A stretch of DNA of 64,000 nt from Ferrimicrobium sp. (GTDB lineage: Bacteria; Actinomycetota; Acidimicrobiia; Acidimicrobiales; Acidimicrobiaceae): NCBI GenBank assembly GCA_022690815.1, contig JALCZJ010000007.1, positions 25,858 through 89,857 of the forward strand. Reading direction: 5' to 3'. Of the stretch, positions 8,000 to 17,658 are shown piece after piece. The stretch's first letter is position 1. Every line of letters starts with the position of its first letter. The position numbers and the translations under genes were made by a program. Under the pieces are notes generated by a model. The model had not been told where the DNA came from, searched no databases, and was given only the letters and a program-made list of their open reading frames with translations.

Positions 8000-9334
8000 C
8001 TACTGAGTGAGCCACCCTGAGCGCTCACGAGCTGAGGCGATGCAAGTGGGGATGCCGGATCCATTGATGTAGGATCCAGTCACGACGATGTCTCCGTGGA
8101 ATTGGTCGTTGAGGCAGGCGTCAAGCTTTGCAATCAGTAGCCGATGGTAGGGACGAAAGTGTGGAAACGCACGCGGCCAGCGGACAACCCGGTGCCATGT
8201 AGGTTGAAAATTCCAATCGAGAATGCGTTGGCTCTCGATCATGAGTGTGGACTCGAGTTCATCGTCATTGATTCGTAGGTGTCGTCGATCGTACAACGAA
8301 CCGGTCGATATCCGCAACAGCGATGCATCGTTTGGCAAGGTGGTTGGCCACTTGTTCGAGGCAATGGACACAGCGGTTGTCATCAGTCCAAGGTTTCTGG
8401 CCACTAAGACACCGCTGATCTCACGTAGTCGGTCAGGAATCGGCCCGTCGGTCAGGACAATCGACATCGAAACCGATGCGTAGTGGATCGACTTGAGCAG
8501 CTCGATATCCTCACCAAGGATGGGGTCAAGCATCGCGGCTGCCTGAAACGCTGGCACTGCGATCAAGACACGGTCTGCCGCGTAGGACTCAGTAGTGGTC
8601 GTCACGATCACGTTCGAGGGTCGAGTGCGCTCAACTGTCTGCACCGGTGAGGAGGTGACGAAGTGACATCCTCGCGACTCGAGCTCCTGGCGGAGCTTGG
8701 TCACCAGCGTACTCAGTCCAGTGCTCGGCGCAGCAAAGATCGGTCCTTGCGGTTGCGTCGGTTGAGCGGTGGTCGGTGTTGTGGGTGCGATGATCGATGG
8801 GGCGCTTGTCGATGCGCTTAAGCCGTAGATCGTGTTGGCATTGATCCCGCCGACCAATGGCTCGATGTTGGTGTCTGACCATCGACGCCCGTAACGACGG
8901 GTAACGATCGTGCCAAGGTCATCACCCTCGCCGGTCGTGCCGTGGCTCGGTCCTCGCATGCCGATAGCGGCGCGAAGGCGGGATCCAAATGGAACGAGAT
9001 GGTTCTGTAATGCCTGTGACAGTGATTTTGGGGCTCCAAGGTTGAGGCCGTTGGGTATGGGCTGCGCTCCCATCTCGGTGTAGAGGAGTGCCTTCCCAGC
9101 GGCCGGTACTACCTCATCGAGTTCGAGGTGGCCGATGAGTTCGTTGGCGGCTGGGTTCCGACGAAGGTACGAGTCAGGCCCGAGCTCAACTTGGATGCCG
9201 TCGACCACCCGGGTTTGCAGCTTCCCACCTAGCTGCTCTTCCTGCTCGATGAGGGTGACCTCGTGCCCGAGTCGAGTGAGCTCCCAGGCAGCAGCCAGTC
9301 CGCTAATGCCGCCGCCGAGGACGAGTACGTTCAC
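8000..9334 (-). CDS. hemY: FAD-dependent protoporphyrinogen/coproporphyrinogen oxidase
   Basis: A 444-aa flavoprotein of the HemY/CgoX family. The N-terminal dinucleotide-binding motif is LGGGISGLAAAWEL (about 6-19), followed by the substrate-loop region VELGPDSYLRRNP. The C-terminal FAD motif region has VVTGSYINGSGIPTCI near residues 415-430. In actinobacteria this enzyme usually oxidises coproporphyrinogen III in the coproporphyrin-dependent haem pathway, so cgoX may be the better name. Its ATG overlaps the stop of hemE by 4 bases, so the two form an operon. Confidence 0.9.
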   Translation of the reverse strand: MNVLVLGGGISGLAAAWELTRLGHEVTLIEQEEQLGGKLQTRVVDGIQVELGPDSYLRRNPAANELIGHLELDEVVPAAGKALLYTEMGAQPIPNGLNLGAPKSLSQALQNHLVPFGSRLRAAIGMRGPSHGTTGEGDDLGTIVTRRYGRRWSDTNIEPLVGGINANTIYGLSASTSAPSIIAPTTPTTAQPTQPQGPIFAAPSTGLSTLVTKLRQELESRGCHFVTSSPVQTVERTRPSNVIVTTTTESYAADRVLIAVPAFQAAAMLDPILGEDIELLKSIHYASVSMSIVLTDGPIPDRLREISGVLVARNLGLMTTAVSIASNKWPTTLPNDASLLRISTGSLYDRRHLRINDDELESTLMIESQRILDWNFQPTWHRVVRWPRAFPHFRPYHRLLIAKLDACLNDQFHGDIVVTGSYINGSGIPTCIASARERSGWLTQ

Positions 9335-10401
9335 TGGAGAGGTCTCCGTCGAAGTTGTGCGCCTTGTTCGTGTACAAAGTCTACGACGGCGGCAATCGTA
9401 GCTGGATCCGTCTCCGGAAGAACCCCGTGACCTAGGTTGAAAATGTAACCCTTAGCCAGTGCTGATGCACCAAGTATGCTCTTGGTGGCTGCGAGAACCT
9501 GATCGGTTGGAGCCAACAGAATCGATGGGTCGAGATTGCCCTGGAGGGCGACCGTATGCCCGAGGCGAGTTGCAACAGCATCGAGGTCCACTCTCCAATC
9601 GAGCCCGAGCCCAGCAAAGCCGAGCTGAGCAAGATCATCGAGCAGCCCGGCTGTCTCGACGCCGAAGTAAATGACCGGAACCCCCAGAGCGCTCGTTTCG
9701 GCTGCGAGTCGTTGCAGATGGGGCTGCAAAGCGTTGCGATACATCCATGGGCTGAGCGTTCCGATCCAGGAATCGAAGATCTGGACAACGCTTGCGCCGT
9801 GGTCGATCTGAGCCTTCAAGGTTGTGATCGCGATATCGACGAGCCTAGACGCAAGCTCAGCGAAGACCTTGGGCTCCTCGAGGATGAGCCGCTTCATCGT
9901 TGTGTGCGAACGTGATGGGCGCCCTTCCACGAGGTAGCTTGCGATGGTAAATGGTCCGCCGCAGAATCCGATCAATGGGACGGTCAGCTCGTCTGTGCAA
10001 AGATCGATGGCATCTGTCATGGCCAACAGATCCGTTGCTGGGTCGATCGGTCTCAGTCGCATAATGTCGTCAAGGGCACGGAACGGTCGTTCAATGACTG
10101 GACCGACCCCGGCGACGATGTCAATGCCAATGTCGAGGTTGGCGAGGGGAGCCATGATGTCGGAGTACAGGATGGCTGCGTCCACCCCGTAGCGGTGGAC
10201 GGGTTGTAGCGTTATTTCGGCAGCGAGTTCGGGTTGTTGGAGCACCCTGAGGATTGAGTCGACGCCGCGAACGGCTCGATACTCCGGTAGCGACCGACCT
10301 GCTTGACGCATGAACCACACGGGTACCCGGTCAGTTGCCTCGCGGCGGAGTGCCTTCAGGAGAATAGAGGGACTGGTATTTGGCAGTGGTGTCGGTGTCA
10401 T
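9331..10401 (-). CDS. hemE: Uroporphyrinogen III decarboxylase
   Basis: A 356-aa HemE, which converts uroporphyrinogen III to coproporphyrinogen III. The N-terminal signature PVWFMRQAGRSLPEYR (about 27-42) contains the substrate-binding arginines. The catalytic Asp is in LYSDIM (about 79-84). The GFCGGPFTIASYL segment is typical. The C-terminal FNLGHGVLPETDP motif is present. First gene of the hemE-hemY operon. A TAGACT hexamer lies 13 nt upstream of the ATG, giving a leader of only about 6 nt. Divergent from the helicase gene. Confidence 0.95.
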   Translation of the reverse strand: MTPTPLPNTSPSILLKALRREATDRVPVWFMRQAGRSLPEYRAVRGVDSILRVLQQPELAAEITLQPVHRYGVDAAILYSDIMAPLANLDIGIDIVAGVGPVIERPFRALDDIMRLRPIDPATDLLAMTDAIDLCTDELTVPLIGFCGGPFTIASYLVEGRPSRSHTTMKRLILEEPKVFAELASRLVDIAITTLKAQIDHGASVVQIFDSWIGTLSPWMYRNALQPHLQRLAAETSALGVPVIYFGVETAGLLDDLAQLGFAGLGLDWRVDLDAVATRLGHTVALQGNLDPSILLAPTDQVLAATKSILGASALAKGYIFNLGHGVLPETDPATIAAVVDFVHEQGAQLRRRPLQ

Positions 10402-10614
10402 ACAGTGCTTTCAGAGTCTACCGGCGCTCGTTCGACCTCGTCGTCGGTATGGCCTGGCCCATTGGCGGTGTTGCGCGGGAAGCGCCCATCTGGAACCGGT
10501 TAGAGTGGATGGTCGAGATGCACGCTTTGCGTGGGTGTTTGAGCAAAGTGAGCGGGTGTACGTTGATAGTAAGGGGCGCATGGTTGCGGGCCGGCTTCGA
10601 GGTGGCGGTGTCTG

Positions 10615-12768
10615 ATGGCCGTTGATCGTGGGGATCGCGAGGAGACGAGTCGTTCGGGTATCTTCTCTGATGAATATGCCTATGTTGAACGGGCGTATGC
10701 AACGTTGGAGGCCTTGCGAGCTCGTATTGAGTCCTCAATGCAACAGGCGCTCGAACTACCCCGTGGGGGAACGCCACAGGCTCGTCTCGAGCGCGATGTC
10801 ACCATTGAGACTTCGCTAGCACGACTTGCTCGTCTTGAAGTAGGGGGGCACCCCCTACTGTTTGGTCGAATCGATCAAGGCGATGAGGACCGGTCGACGT
10901 ACCATATCGGACGTATTTCGCTTTCAGACGATGATGGCGATCCTCTTGTGGTGGATTGGCGCGCGCCGGTGGCGGAGGCCTTCTACCGAGCCACGGCATT
11001 GCACCCGATGGGTCTGTTGCGGCGATGGCATCTCGCCATCACCCAGCGGCATCTTGTTGGCTTAGAGCAGGAAGACCTGACTCGAGTCGAGCGCGATAGC
11101 CCAGAAGATGATCTTGTTGGTCGGGCGTCGCTCTATGCAGCACTTGAGCGTCCTCGTACGTTGGAGATGGCCAATATCGTCGAGACGATCCAAGCTGACC
11201 AGGATGAATTGATTCGTCGCCCACTCAACCGAACCATCGTTATCGAGGGGTCCCCCGGTACTGGCAAGACGGCTGTCGCCTTGCACCGGGCCGCGTACCT
11301 GATCTATACGTATCGATGGAGACTCGAACGCCAGGGTGTTCTCGTACTCGGACCCTCAGAATCCTTCGTCCGATACGTTCGCTCTGTCCTCCCCTCTCTT
11401 GGCGAGAGTGGTGTCGAAGTTCGCTCGATTGCGGGACTTCGGGAGCCTCACATTCAATCGACTCCTAGTGGAGATATGGCGCTGGCTCGCCTCAAGGGTG
11501 ACCTCAGGATGGTTCGTGTCTTGCGTCGTAGCGTCAAAGATCGAGAGCGACCACTGCGGTATCCCGTGAAGATTCCATTCGGGTCGCGCATCCTCGTGGC
11601 ATCGCCGGAGCTCACCCAGCGTGCAGTGGCGGCTGGTGCTGGCGCAAGGGGTCGCCACAACGAACAGAGAAAGGTCGTTGAGGGTTTTCTTGCCAGGGAG
11701 CTAGCCGTTGAGTTTCTCCGCAAAGGGCAGCTATCCATGAGCCCCTCTGAGCTGAGCGACAACGTCATCAGTCTGTTTGACGAGGATCTCGACCTGCCGT
11801 TGCAACTCCCTGAGGACTCTGAGGAGGACATCATAAACGATGTCATCCTGCAGCTGCGACGGGTCGAAAACTTCCAAAGGGTTGTCGAGCGGATCTGGCC
11901 TCGGTTGCGAGCAGAAGAGCTGCTCTTTGATTTATTGAGTCGTGAGCCGCTCTTGCGTTTGGCTGGGGGCTCCATCCTCAGCGAAGCCGAGATTGCTCTG
12001 TTGCTGGTCGGCCCCGAGCAGGAGTTTGCGACCATGCAATGGAGCGACGAGGATGTCATATTGCTCGATGAAATCGATGCACTCGTCGGTGCGCACGAGT
12101 CGAAGATATTTGGCCACGTTATAGTTGATGAAGCTCAAGACATATCACCAATGGCCGCCAGGGTGATTCGTCGGAGGGCATCTAAGGACTCTCTCACGGT
12201 GCTGGGAGACCTCGCCCAGGCGGTCGGCCCCTTTCGAGGGAGGTCGTGGTCGGAGGTGTTAGCCCCGTTTAACGTTGCGAATTTTGAGCTCATCCGGTTG
12301 CCCGTCAACTATCGTTCGCCCCAAAAGCTAGCCGAGGTGGCTGGACGGCTTCGGGGCCGTATCCTGGGCAACCAGGCATTTGATGAGATCCCCATCCGTG
12401 CATCACTGGGTCAGTTGAGTGCGCAGATTGTGGATCGAGACTATCTTGTGGCACACCTGGAAGACCAGGTGCGGCGATGGCTCCAAGAAGCTGAGGGGAC
12501 GGTGGCCTTAGTGGTGCCTGATGGCGCACCAGCGCTGTTGGATTTGATTTGCAATTGCAAAGTCGATGTCACTAGAGTGTTCGTAGCTAGTGTGTCCGGG
12601 GTCAAAGGGATGGAGTTCGATTCAGTAGCGCTTGTTGGTTTCGACACCGTCGAAGAGGGTGACCTTCTCACCAGATCGGTGTACGTTGCATTGACTCGTG
12701 CTACTCGCTCTGTTTCGTTGGTGTTCCTTAACTCAGTCCCTGGATGGGCCGAGTTCATGCTTGCGTAA
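10615..12768 (+). CDS. HelD-like RNA polymerase-associated ATPase/helicase
   Basis: A 717-aa UvrD-like superfamily 1 protein of the HelD/HelR type. HelD proteins push arms into RNA polymerase, remove stalled enzyme from DNA, and in some actinobacteria protect against rifampicin. An N-terminal helical arm (about 17-75) leads to the conserved VVDWRAPVAEAFYRA (about 112-126). Walker A is GSPGTGKTAV (about 212-221). Walker B is VIVDEAQDIS (about 502-511). Motif VI-like VYVALTRAT is near 697. ATG 10615 is preceded by GGTGGCGG. Monocistronic, between divergent hemE and the oxidase cluster. Confidence 0.85.
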   Translation: MAVDRGDREETSRSGIFSDEYAYVERAYATLEALRARIESSMQQALELPRGGTPQARLERDVTIETSLARLARLEVGGHPLLFGRIDQGDEDRSTYHIGRISLSDDDGDPLVVDWRAPVAEAFYRATALHPMGLLRRWHLAITQRHLVGLEQEDLTRVERDSPEDDLVGRASLYAALERPRTLEMANIVETIQADQDELIRRPLNRTIVIEGSPGTGKTAVALHRAAYLIYTYRWRLERQGVLVLGPSESFVRYVRSVLPSLGESGVEVRSIAGLREPHIQSTPSGDMALARLKGDLRMVRVLRRSVKDRERPLRYPVKIPFGSRILVASPELTQRAVAAGAGARGRHNEQRKVVEGFLARELAVEFLRKGQLSMSPSELSDNVISLFDEDLDLPLQLPEDSEEDIINDVILQLRRVENFQRVVERIWPRLRAEELLFDLLSREPLLRLAGGSILSEAEIALLLVGPEQEFATMQWSDEDVILLDEIDALVGAHESKIFGHVIVDEAQDISPMAARVIRRRASKDSLTVLGDLAQAVGPFRGRSWSEVLAPFNVANFELIRLPVNYRSPQKLAEVAGRLRGRILGNQAFDEIPIRASLGQLSAQIVDRDYLVAHLEDQVRRWLQEAEGTVALVVPDGAPALLDLICNCKVDVTRVFVASVSGVKGMEFDSVALVGFDTVEEGDLLTRSVYVALTRATRSVSLVFLNSVPGWAEFMLA

Positions 12769-12838
12769 GCATGACGCGTAAGTTGTAGAGTGAGTCAGAG
12801 TTGGTCTGGCGGAGGAGTGTTGGGAGTGATTGGTAAGA

Positions 12839-13435
12839 ATGGCTGAGACTACTGTCACAGCGCCAGTGAAGCGTGAGCCGATTCGCTTTTCGAAGCCGTC
12901 CATCCTTGGCTTGGGTACCATCGTCTGGCTCGGCTCTGAGCTTATGTTTTTCAGTGGTTTGTTTGCTGCCTACTTTACGATTCGCGCTCACGACGGGTCG
13001 CCGTGGCCACCCGCCGGGACCCATCTCGATACGGTTCAAGCTGGTATTTTCACCGCCATCCTTGTCATGTCGAGCGTGACGATGCAAAAGGCCGTCTTTG
13101 AAGCCGAGCATGATCGTCCCCGAAGTGCGATGTGGTGGATCGTGTTGACTTTCGTGATGGGTGGTTCGTTTATCGCCAACCAGGCGGTTGAGTGGTCGAC
13201 GCTAAAGTTTGGACCTCAGACCAACGCCTATGGATCGCTCTTTTACGTGATGTCTGGTGTTCATGGATTGCACGTGATCCTTGGTCTTGTGGCCATGTTG
13301 TTCCTGTTGTTGCGCCTTAAGGGTATCAAAGGTGGCTCCCGTCATTTGCCTGGACTCCAGGCGCTCTCTTACTACTGGCACTTTGTCGATATCGTCTGGG
13401 TTGCGTTGTACGCCTGCCTGTTCTTGGTGCATTAG
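12839..13435 (+). CDS. ctaE: Cytochrome c oxidase subunit III
   Basis: A 198-aa subunit III with five membrane segments, the short actinobacterial form. Typical pieces are LGSELMFFSGLFAAYF near residues 28-43, EWSTL in the centre, GVHGLHVILGL (about 141-151) and the final YYWHFVDIVWVALY. ATG 12839 is chosen; TTG 12830 lies upstream in frame. First gene of ctaE-qcrCAB-ctaCDF, as in other actinobacteria where ctaE precedes qcrC. It acts in the cytoplasmic membrane in the bc1-aa3 supercomplex. Confidence 0.95.
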   Translation: MAETTVTAPVKREPIRFSKPSILGLGTIVWLGSELMFFSGLFAAYFTIRAHDGSPWPPAGTHLDTVQAGIFTAILVMSSVTMQKAVFEAEHDRPRSAMWWIVLTFVMGGSFIANQAVEWSTLKFGPQTNAYGSLFYVMSGVHGLHVILGLVAMLFLLLRLKGIKGGSRHLPGLQALSYYWHFVDIVWVALYACLFLVH

Positions 13436-13470
13436 TCGCGTGGTTTATTTGGTGATGAGAGGTTCATATC

Positions 13471-14355
13471 GTGAAGATGGGTAAAAAACACGAAGGTAAG
13501 GGGCGTTCCCAGCTCACTTGGTTGGTCGGTTCGGTAGCCTCAGGCGCTGCGGTTCTCGCGCTTGCTACGATCGCTTTGTATCCACATCAGAGCCATACTC
13601 AGGCGTTGGTCAGCGCCAAGGTCGCCCCGGCATCGAAGAAGGCAGCCAAGCCGTCGGCGCATGCCTCTTCCTCTGGTCAGCCCATCGTCTATAAGAACCC
13701 TCCGCGAGGTCTGATCCCGCAGGGTCGCCAACTTTTTGCTGAAGATTGTCAGACCTGTCACGGGCCGGATGCAGAGGGATCGGTGCGTGCTCCAGATCTG
13801 CAGGGTTTAGGAGCTGGAACGGTTGATTTTTGGGTGGCAACGGGTCGAATGCCCCTTGCTGATCCGACTGAGCAGGCCGCGGTCAAGCCGCCGAGGCTCT
13901 CGCACGAGCAGCAGTTGGCGGTCTCGGCGTATGTGGCATCACTCGCTCCTGGTGGCGTGGCAATTCCCTCGCCTAATTTGGGTTTGGCAAACCTGTCAAA
14001 GGGTGAGTCTCTTTTTGCGGAGAACTGTGCTGCCTGCCATACGATTACTGGTGCTGGCGATGAGTTGTCCAACAACATCTATGCGCCATCGTTGTGGGCG
14101 GCGACGCCGACAGAGGTGGCCGAGGCGATTCGTAGTGGACCAGGGGACATGCCTCGGTTTGGTCCCGGGACCTTCTCAAACCAAGAGGTTGACGATATCG
14201 TTCGTTATGTCACCTACATCCAGCATCCCGAAGATCGCGGTGGGCTGGCTCTTGGTGGCGTTGGACCGGTGGCCGAGGGTTTCGTCGCTATTTTGATCGG
14301 GTTGGGTTCGCTGATGGTAGCAGGATACTGGATTGGAGGAAGGGCTCATGAGTGA
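13471..14355 (+). CDS. qcrC: Diheme cytochrome c subunit of the bc complex
   Basis: A 294-aa QcrC. It has an N-terminal membrane segment (about 16-36), an Ala/Ser/Lys-rich linker, two c-type domains with CQTCH (about 93-97) and CAACH (about 186-190), each followed by methionine-containing loops, and a C-terminal membrane anchor (about 268-288). The two hemes replace the separate cytochrome c1 and cytochrome c of other bacteria and pass electrons directly to oxidase. GTG 13471 is preceded by AGAGG. Overlaps qcrA by 8 bases. Confidence 0.95.
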   Translation: MKMGKKHEGKGRSQLTWLVGSVASGAAVLALATIALYPHQSHTQALVSAKVAPASKKAAKPSAHASSSGQPIVYKNPPRGLIPQGRQLFAEDCQTCHGPDAEGSVRAPDLQGLGAGTVDFWVATGRMPLADPTEQAAVKPPRLSHEQQLAVSAYVASLAPGGVAIPSPNLGLANLSKGESLFAENCAACHTITGAGDELSNNIYAPSLWAATPTEVAEAIRSGPGDMPRFGPGTFSNQEVDDIVRYVTYIQHPEDRGGLALGGVGPVAEGFVAILIGLGSLMVAGYWIGGRAHE

Positions 14356-15244
14356 GGCCCAGCTCTTTGAAGGGGAGAGCCAGGAGGAGATCCATCGCCC
14401 ATTGATGGAAAAGGTCGTGGCGATTTGCTTCATTCTCTCGGTCATTGGAACGATTGGCCTGGGGGTAACGTACTGGCTTGGTGGCCAACCACAACTCGAG
14501 GGAGGTTTTCTCTTCCTGGCGCTTGGTGGCATCGGCGTTGGTATCGTCTCGTGGGGTAAATATCTTGTCCCACAGGGTCCCTACGTGCAAGAGCGGCACG
14601 AGATGAAGAGCGCTCCCGAAGACATCGATGCCATGCATGCGTCGCTGTCGCGAGGTCTTGGTCAGGTCGGGCGCCGCAAGTTTCTGTTGCGTCTGCTTGG
14701 CGGGGCGGTAGGAGTCTTTGGCATCATTAACCTGTTCCCGTTTCTCCGGTCGCTCGGTCCCGTTCCCGGGAAGTCGCTTTTTGTCACGAATTGGAAGCAT
14801 GGGTCGGAATTGGTTACCGCAGACGGACGCGTCGTGCTTGCCAGTGATCTCGAGGTCGGTGGGGTTATGACCGTATTCCCTAAAGGTTTCGAGGGCGAGC
14901 CCACGAACGCTATCGATCAGGTGATTCTGGTGCGGGCTGCGGACTATAACTTGGTCACGCGTCCCGGTCGGGAGACTTGGGGTCCGCAGGGGTACTTGGC
15001 CTTCTCCAAGGTGTGCACCCATGCTGGATGTCCGGTGGGGTTGTACGAAGAGCTAACGCAACAGCTGCTCTGCCCGTGTCACCAGAGTCTCTTTGACGTA
15101 CTGACCGGTGCCACGAACGTTTTTGGTCCGGCGCCGCGGCCGTTGCCACAGTTACCTCTCTATATCGATTCCGACGGTGTCCTGCGGTCACAGTCCGGAT
15201 TTAATGAGCCTGTTGGCCCTGGGTTTTGGGAGCGTGGAGCGTGA
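14348..15244 (+). CDS. qcrA: Rieske iron-sulfur subunit of the bc complex
   Basis: A 298-aa actinobacterial Rieske protein with three N-terminal membrane segments (about 24-44, 50-68 and 116-134) rather than one. A twin-arginine-like GRRKFLL precedes the third. The 2Fe-2S ligands are in CTHAGCPVG (about 223) and CPCHQSLFD (about 242), followed by the GPAPRPLPQLPL proline loop. ATG 14348 is preceded by GGAGGAAGG. Overlaps qcrC by 8 bases and qcrB by 4. Confidence 0.96.
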   Translation: MSEAQLFEGESQEEIHRPLMEKVVAICFILSVIGTIGLGVTYWLGGQPQLEGGFLFLALGGIGVGIVSWGKYLVPQGPYVQERHEMKSAPEDIDAMHASLSRGLGQVGRRKFLLRLLGGAVGVFGIINLFPFLRSLGPVPGKSLFVTNWKHGSELVTADGRVVLASDLEVGGVMTVFPKGFEGEPTNAIDQVILVRAADYNLVTRPGRETWGPQGYLAFSKVCTHAGCPVGLYEELTQQLLCPCHQSLFDVLTGATNVFGPAPRPLPQLPLYIDSDGVLRSQSGFNEPVGPGFWERGA

Positions 15245-16803
15245 GCACGTTAGAAGAGAGAGCGGTAGGCGCAGCGGATTTCGCCGATGAGCGGCTTGGG
15301 GTTGCCAAGTTTGCCCGTAACTCGTTCAACAAGATCTTCCCTGATCACTGGTCGTTTATGTTGGGTGAGATTGCGCTGTACTCCTTTGTGATTCTCATCT
15401 TTACCGGTGTGTTCTTGACGTTGTTCTATGTGCCTTCTCAGCACATGATCGTGTACCACGGGTCGTATGCACCGCTCAGAGGACAGAAGATGTCTGAGGC
15501 ATATGCATCGACGTTGAACATTTCGTTTAACGTGCGAGCGGGTCTGGTGATGCGCCAGATTCACCACTGGGCTGCTGATGTGTTCATCGCGGCGATCGTG
15601 GTCCACTTGCTGCGGATCTTCTTTACCGGCGCCTACCGTAAGCCACGCGAGCTCAACTGGATCATCGGTAGCTCGTTGTTGATACTCGCGATTGTGAACG
15701 GCTTTATCGGATACTCGCTTCCTGATGATCTGGTCTCAGGTACCGGTATCAGGATCGCATTCTCGATCATCCTCTCGATTCCGGTCATCGGCAGCTATCT
15801 TGCGTTCTTCGTGTTCGGGTCGAATTTCCCGGGTACGGATATCATCCCGCGATTCTTCATCATCCATGTGCTCATTTTGCCAGCCATCATCGCAGCGCTG
15901 ATCGGCGCGCACTTGGCTATCATGTGGCACCAGAAGCACACCCAGTATCCAGGGAAGGGCCGTACCAACAGAAATGTTGTGGGCATTCCGTTCTGGCCTG
16001 CGTACGCCTTGCAGGCCGGAGGGTTCTTCTTCATCACCTCGGCGGTGATCGCGGCGCTCGGTGGCTTCGTGCAGATCAATCCGATCTGGCTATATGGCCC
16101 TTATATCCCATACAAGGTTTCGTACGCGGTACAACCAGACTGGTACATGGGTTGGCTTGATGGTGCTCTTCGACTGATGCCGAGTTGGGAGGCGGTGTTT
16201 GGTCCCACGTACGGCGGGCACATGATTCCAAACGTCTTCTTCCCGGCGGTACTGCTTCCTGGGATCACCTTTGGCTTGATCTTTGCCTGGCCATGGATCG
16301 AGAAGCGGTTTAGTAAGGACAACCAAGAGCACAACATCTGTGATCGTCCTCGTGAGCACCCGGTGCGCACGTCGGTTGGCGTGGGGATCTTGATGTTCTA
16401 TATCGTTCTGTTTCTTGCCAGTGCTACTGACGTATTGGCCAACACCTTTGAGACCTCGCTCAACTTGATGCTTTGGACCTTGCGGATCATGTTGTTCGTC
16501 TTGCCCTTAGTTGCTGGTACCGTCACTTATTTGTTGCTCCGAGAGTTGTCGGAACTGCCATCAATTGGGGAGCCGAAAACTCCGGTTGAGATTCGGCGCG
16601 GAATTGATGGTTCCTTTGTTTTTGGCGAGTTGGCACTGCATGAAGTCGATGAGGAGATCCTGGAGTTGCCCGAAGAGGTGGCCTATCGCTCTTTGGTTGG
16701 AGGCAACGGAAACGGGCATGCTCCGCACGCGTCTGAGGATGGTGAGGAGCGCTCCAGCGAGGTCGGCGATGAGCATGGAGTGTTCGAGGTGCCGAGGGAT
16801 TGA
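15241..16803 (+). CDS. qcrB: Cytochrome b subunit of the bc complex
   Basis: A 520-aa cytochrome b. The N-terminal part holds the haem-binding histidine pairs on helices II and IV. Recognisable are RQIHHWAADVFIAAIVVHLL, the GYSLPDDLVSG quinone-site region, IIGAHLAIMWHQKHTQYPG and PDWYMGWLDGALRLMP. A C-terminal soluble tail of about 90 residues is typical of actinobacterial QcrB. GTG 15241 overlaps the stop of qcrA (GTGA). It oxidises menaquinol in the membrane. Confidence 0.96.
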   Translation: MSTLEERAVGAADFADERLGVAKFARNSFNKIFPDHWSFMLGEIALYSFVILIFTGVFLTLFYVPSQHMIVYHGSYAPLRGQKMSEAYASTLNISFNVRAGLVMRQIHHWAADVFIAAIVVHLLRIFFTGAYRKPRELNWIIGSSLLILAIVNGFIGYSLPDDLVSGTGIRIAFSIILSIPVIGSYLAFFVFGSNFPGTDIIPRFFIIHVLILPAIIAALIGAHLAIMWHQKHTQYPGKGRTNRNVVGIPFWPAYALQAGGFFFITSAVIAALGGFVQINPIWLYGPYIPYKVSYAVQPDWYMGWLDGALRLMPSWEAVFGPTYGGHMIPNVFFPAVLLPGITFGLIFAWPWIEKRFSKDNQEHNICDRPREHPVRTSVGVGILMFYIVLFLASATDVLANTFETSLNLMLWTLRIMLFVLPLVAGTVTYLLLRELSELPSIGEPKTPVEIRRGIDGSFVFGELALHEVDEEILELPEEVAYRSLVGGNGNGHAPHASEDGEERSSEVGDEHGVFEVPRD

Positions 16804-16811
16804 GGTTGCAC

Positions 16812-17588
16812 ATGGTTAGGTCGTTCAAGAAAGGGAGCCTCGAATTGAGCTGGGCGCACAAAGCTAGGCGTTTGTTCGGCCCGGTGGCTGGCATTGGCGC
16901 CGCTGGTTTGGTATTGTCCGCGTGCAACATACCGTCATTTGGCGCCTTCAAGGGCAATACGGTTCAGGGTAACAGTACCTACCATCTTTGGCAGGGATTT
17001 TTTGTAGCATCTATTTTCGTTGGTGGCATCACCTTTATCCTGCTTGCGCTTGCGATCATCAGGTTTCGTCGCAAGGGTGAGTCGATTATCCCAAAGCAGG
17101 TCCACGGCAATACTAAGCTTGAGGTGTTCTATACGGTGGTGCCGGTTGTGATCGTGGCGATCTTATTCTTCTTTACGGTGCGAGTTGAGAACAAGGTTGA
17201 CACTGTCGCACGCAATCCCAATCTTCGGGTTGACGTCACAGGGTTCCAGTGGGGTTGGAAGTTTTACTATCCGAAGTATGGCGTTACCACCATCACGAAG
17301 GGTGTCGATCTGTACCCGACGTTGGAGCTCCCAGTGGGGGAGACGGCAACATTCCGGTTGGTATCCAACGATGTGGTGCATGGGTTCTATATGCCGGAGT
17401 TTGACTTCTCGCGTTATGCGCTCCCAGGGGTCACGAACTATTTCGATTTTACGCCTCAACATACTGCGAACTTCATTGGGCGTTGCTCACAGTTCTGTGG
17501 GCTGTATCACGCGGACATGCTGTTCTATGTGCATGTCGTATCGCCGAGTCAGTTCCAGTCGTGGATCCATGCGCATCAGGGTTCGTGA
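16812..17588 (+). CDS. ctaC: Cytochrome c oxidase subunit II (lipoprotein)
   Basis: A 258-aa subunit II. It begins with a lipoprotein signal, with the lipobox LVLSAC ending at Cys 38. Two membrane segments follow (about 58-83 and 105-124), then a cupredoxin domain with QWGWKFYYP and the CuA ligands in HGFYMPEFDF and CSQFCGLYHADM (about 225-236). ATG 16812 lies 9 bases after the qcrB stop. CuA accepts electrons from the second QcrC haem. Confidence 0.96.
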   Translation: MVRSFKKGSLELSWAHKARRLFGPVAGIGAAGLVLSACNIPSFGAFKGNTVQGNSTYHLWQGFFVASIFVGGITFILLALAIIRFRRKGESIIPKQVHGNTKLEVFYTVVPVVIVAILFFFTVRVENKVDTVARNPNLRVDVTGFQWGWKFYYPKYGVTTITKGVDLYPTLELPVGETATFRLVSNDVVHGFYMPEFDFSRYALPGVTNYFDFTPQHTANFIGRCSQFCGLYHADMLFYVHVVSPSQFQSWIHAHQGS

Positions 17589-17658
17589 GGCTCTGGATGG
17601 GTATGGGCGGGAATAGCCAGATTATTGTTAGTGAAGATAAAAGGGATATGGTGAAAGC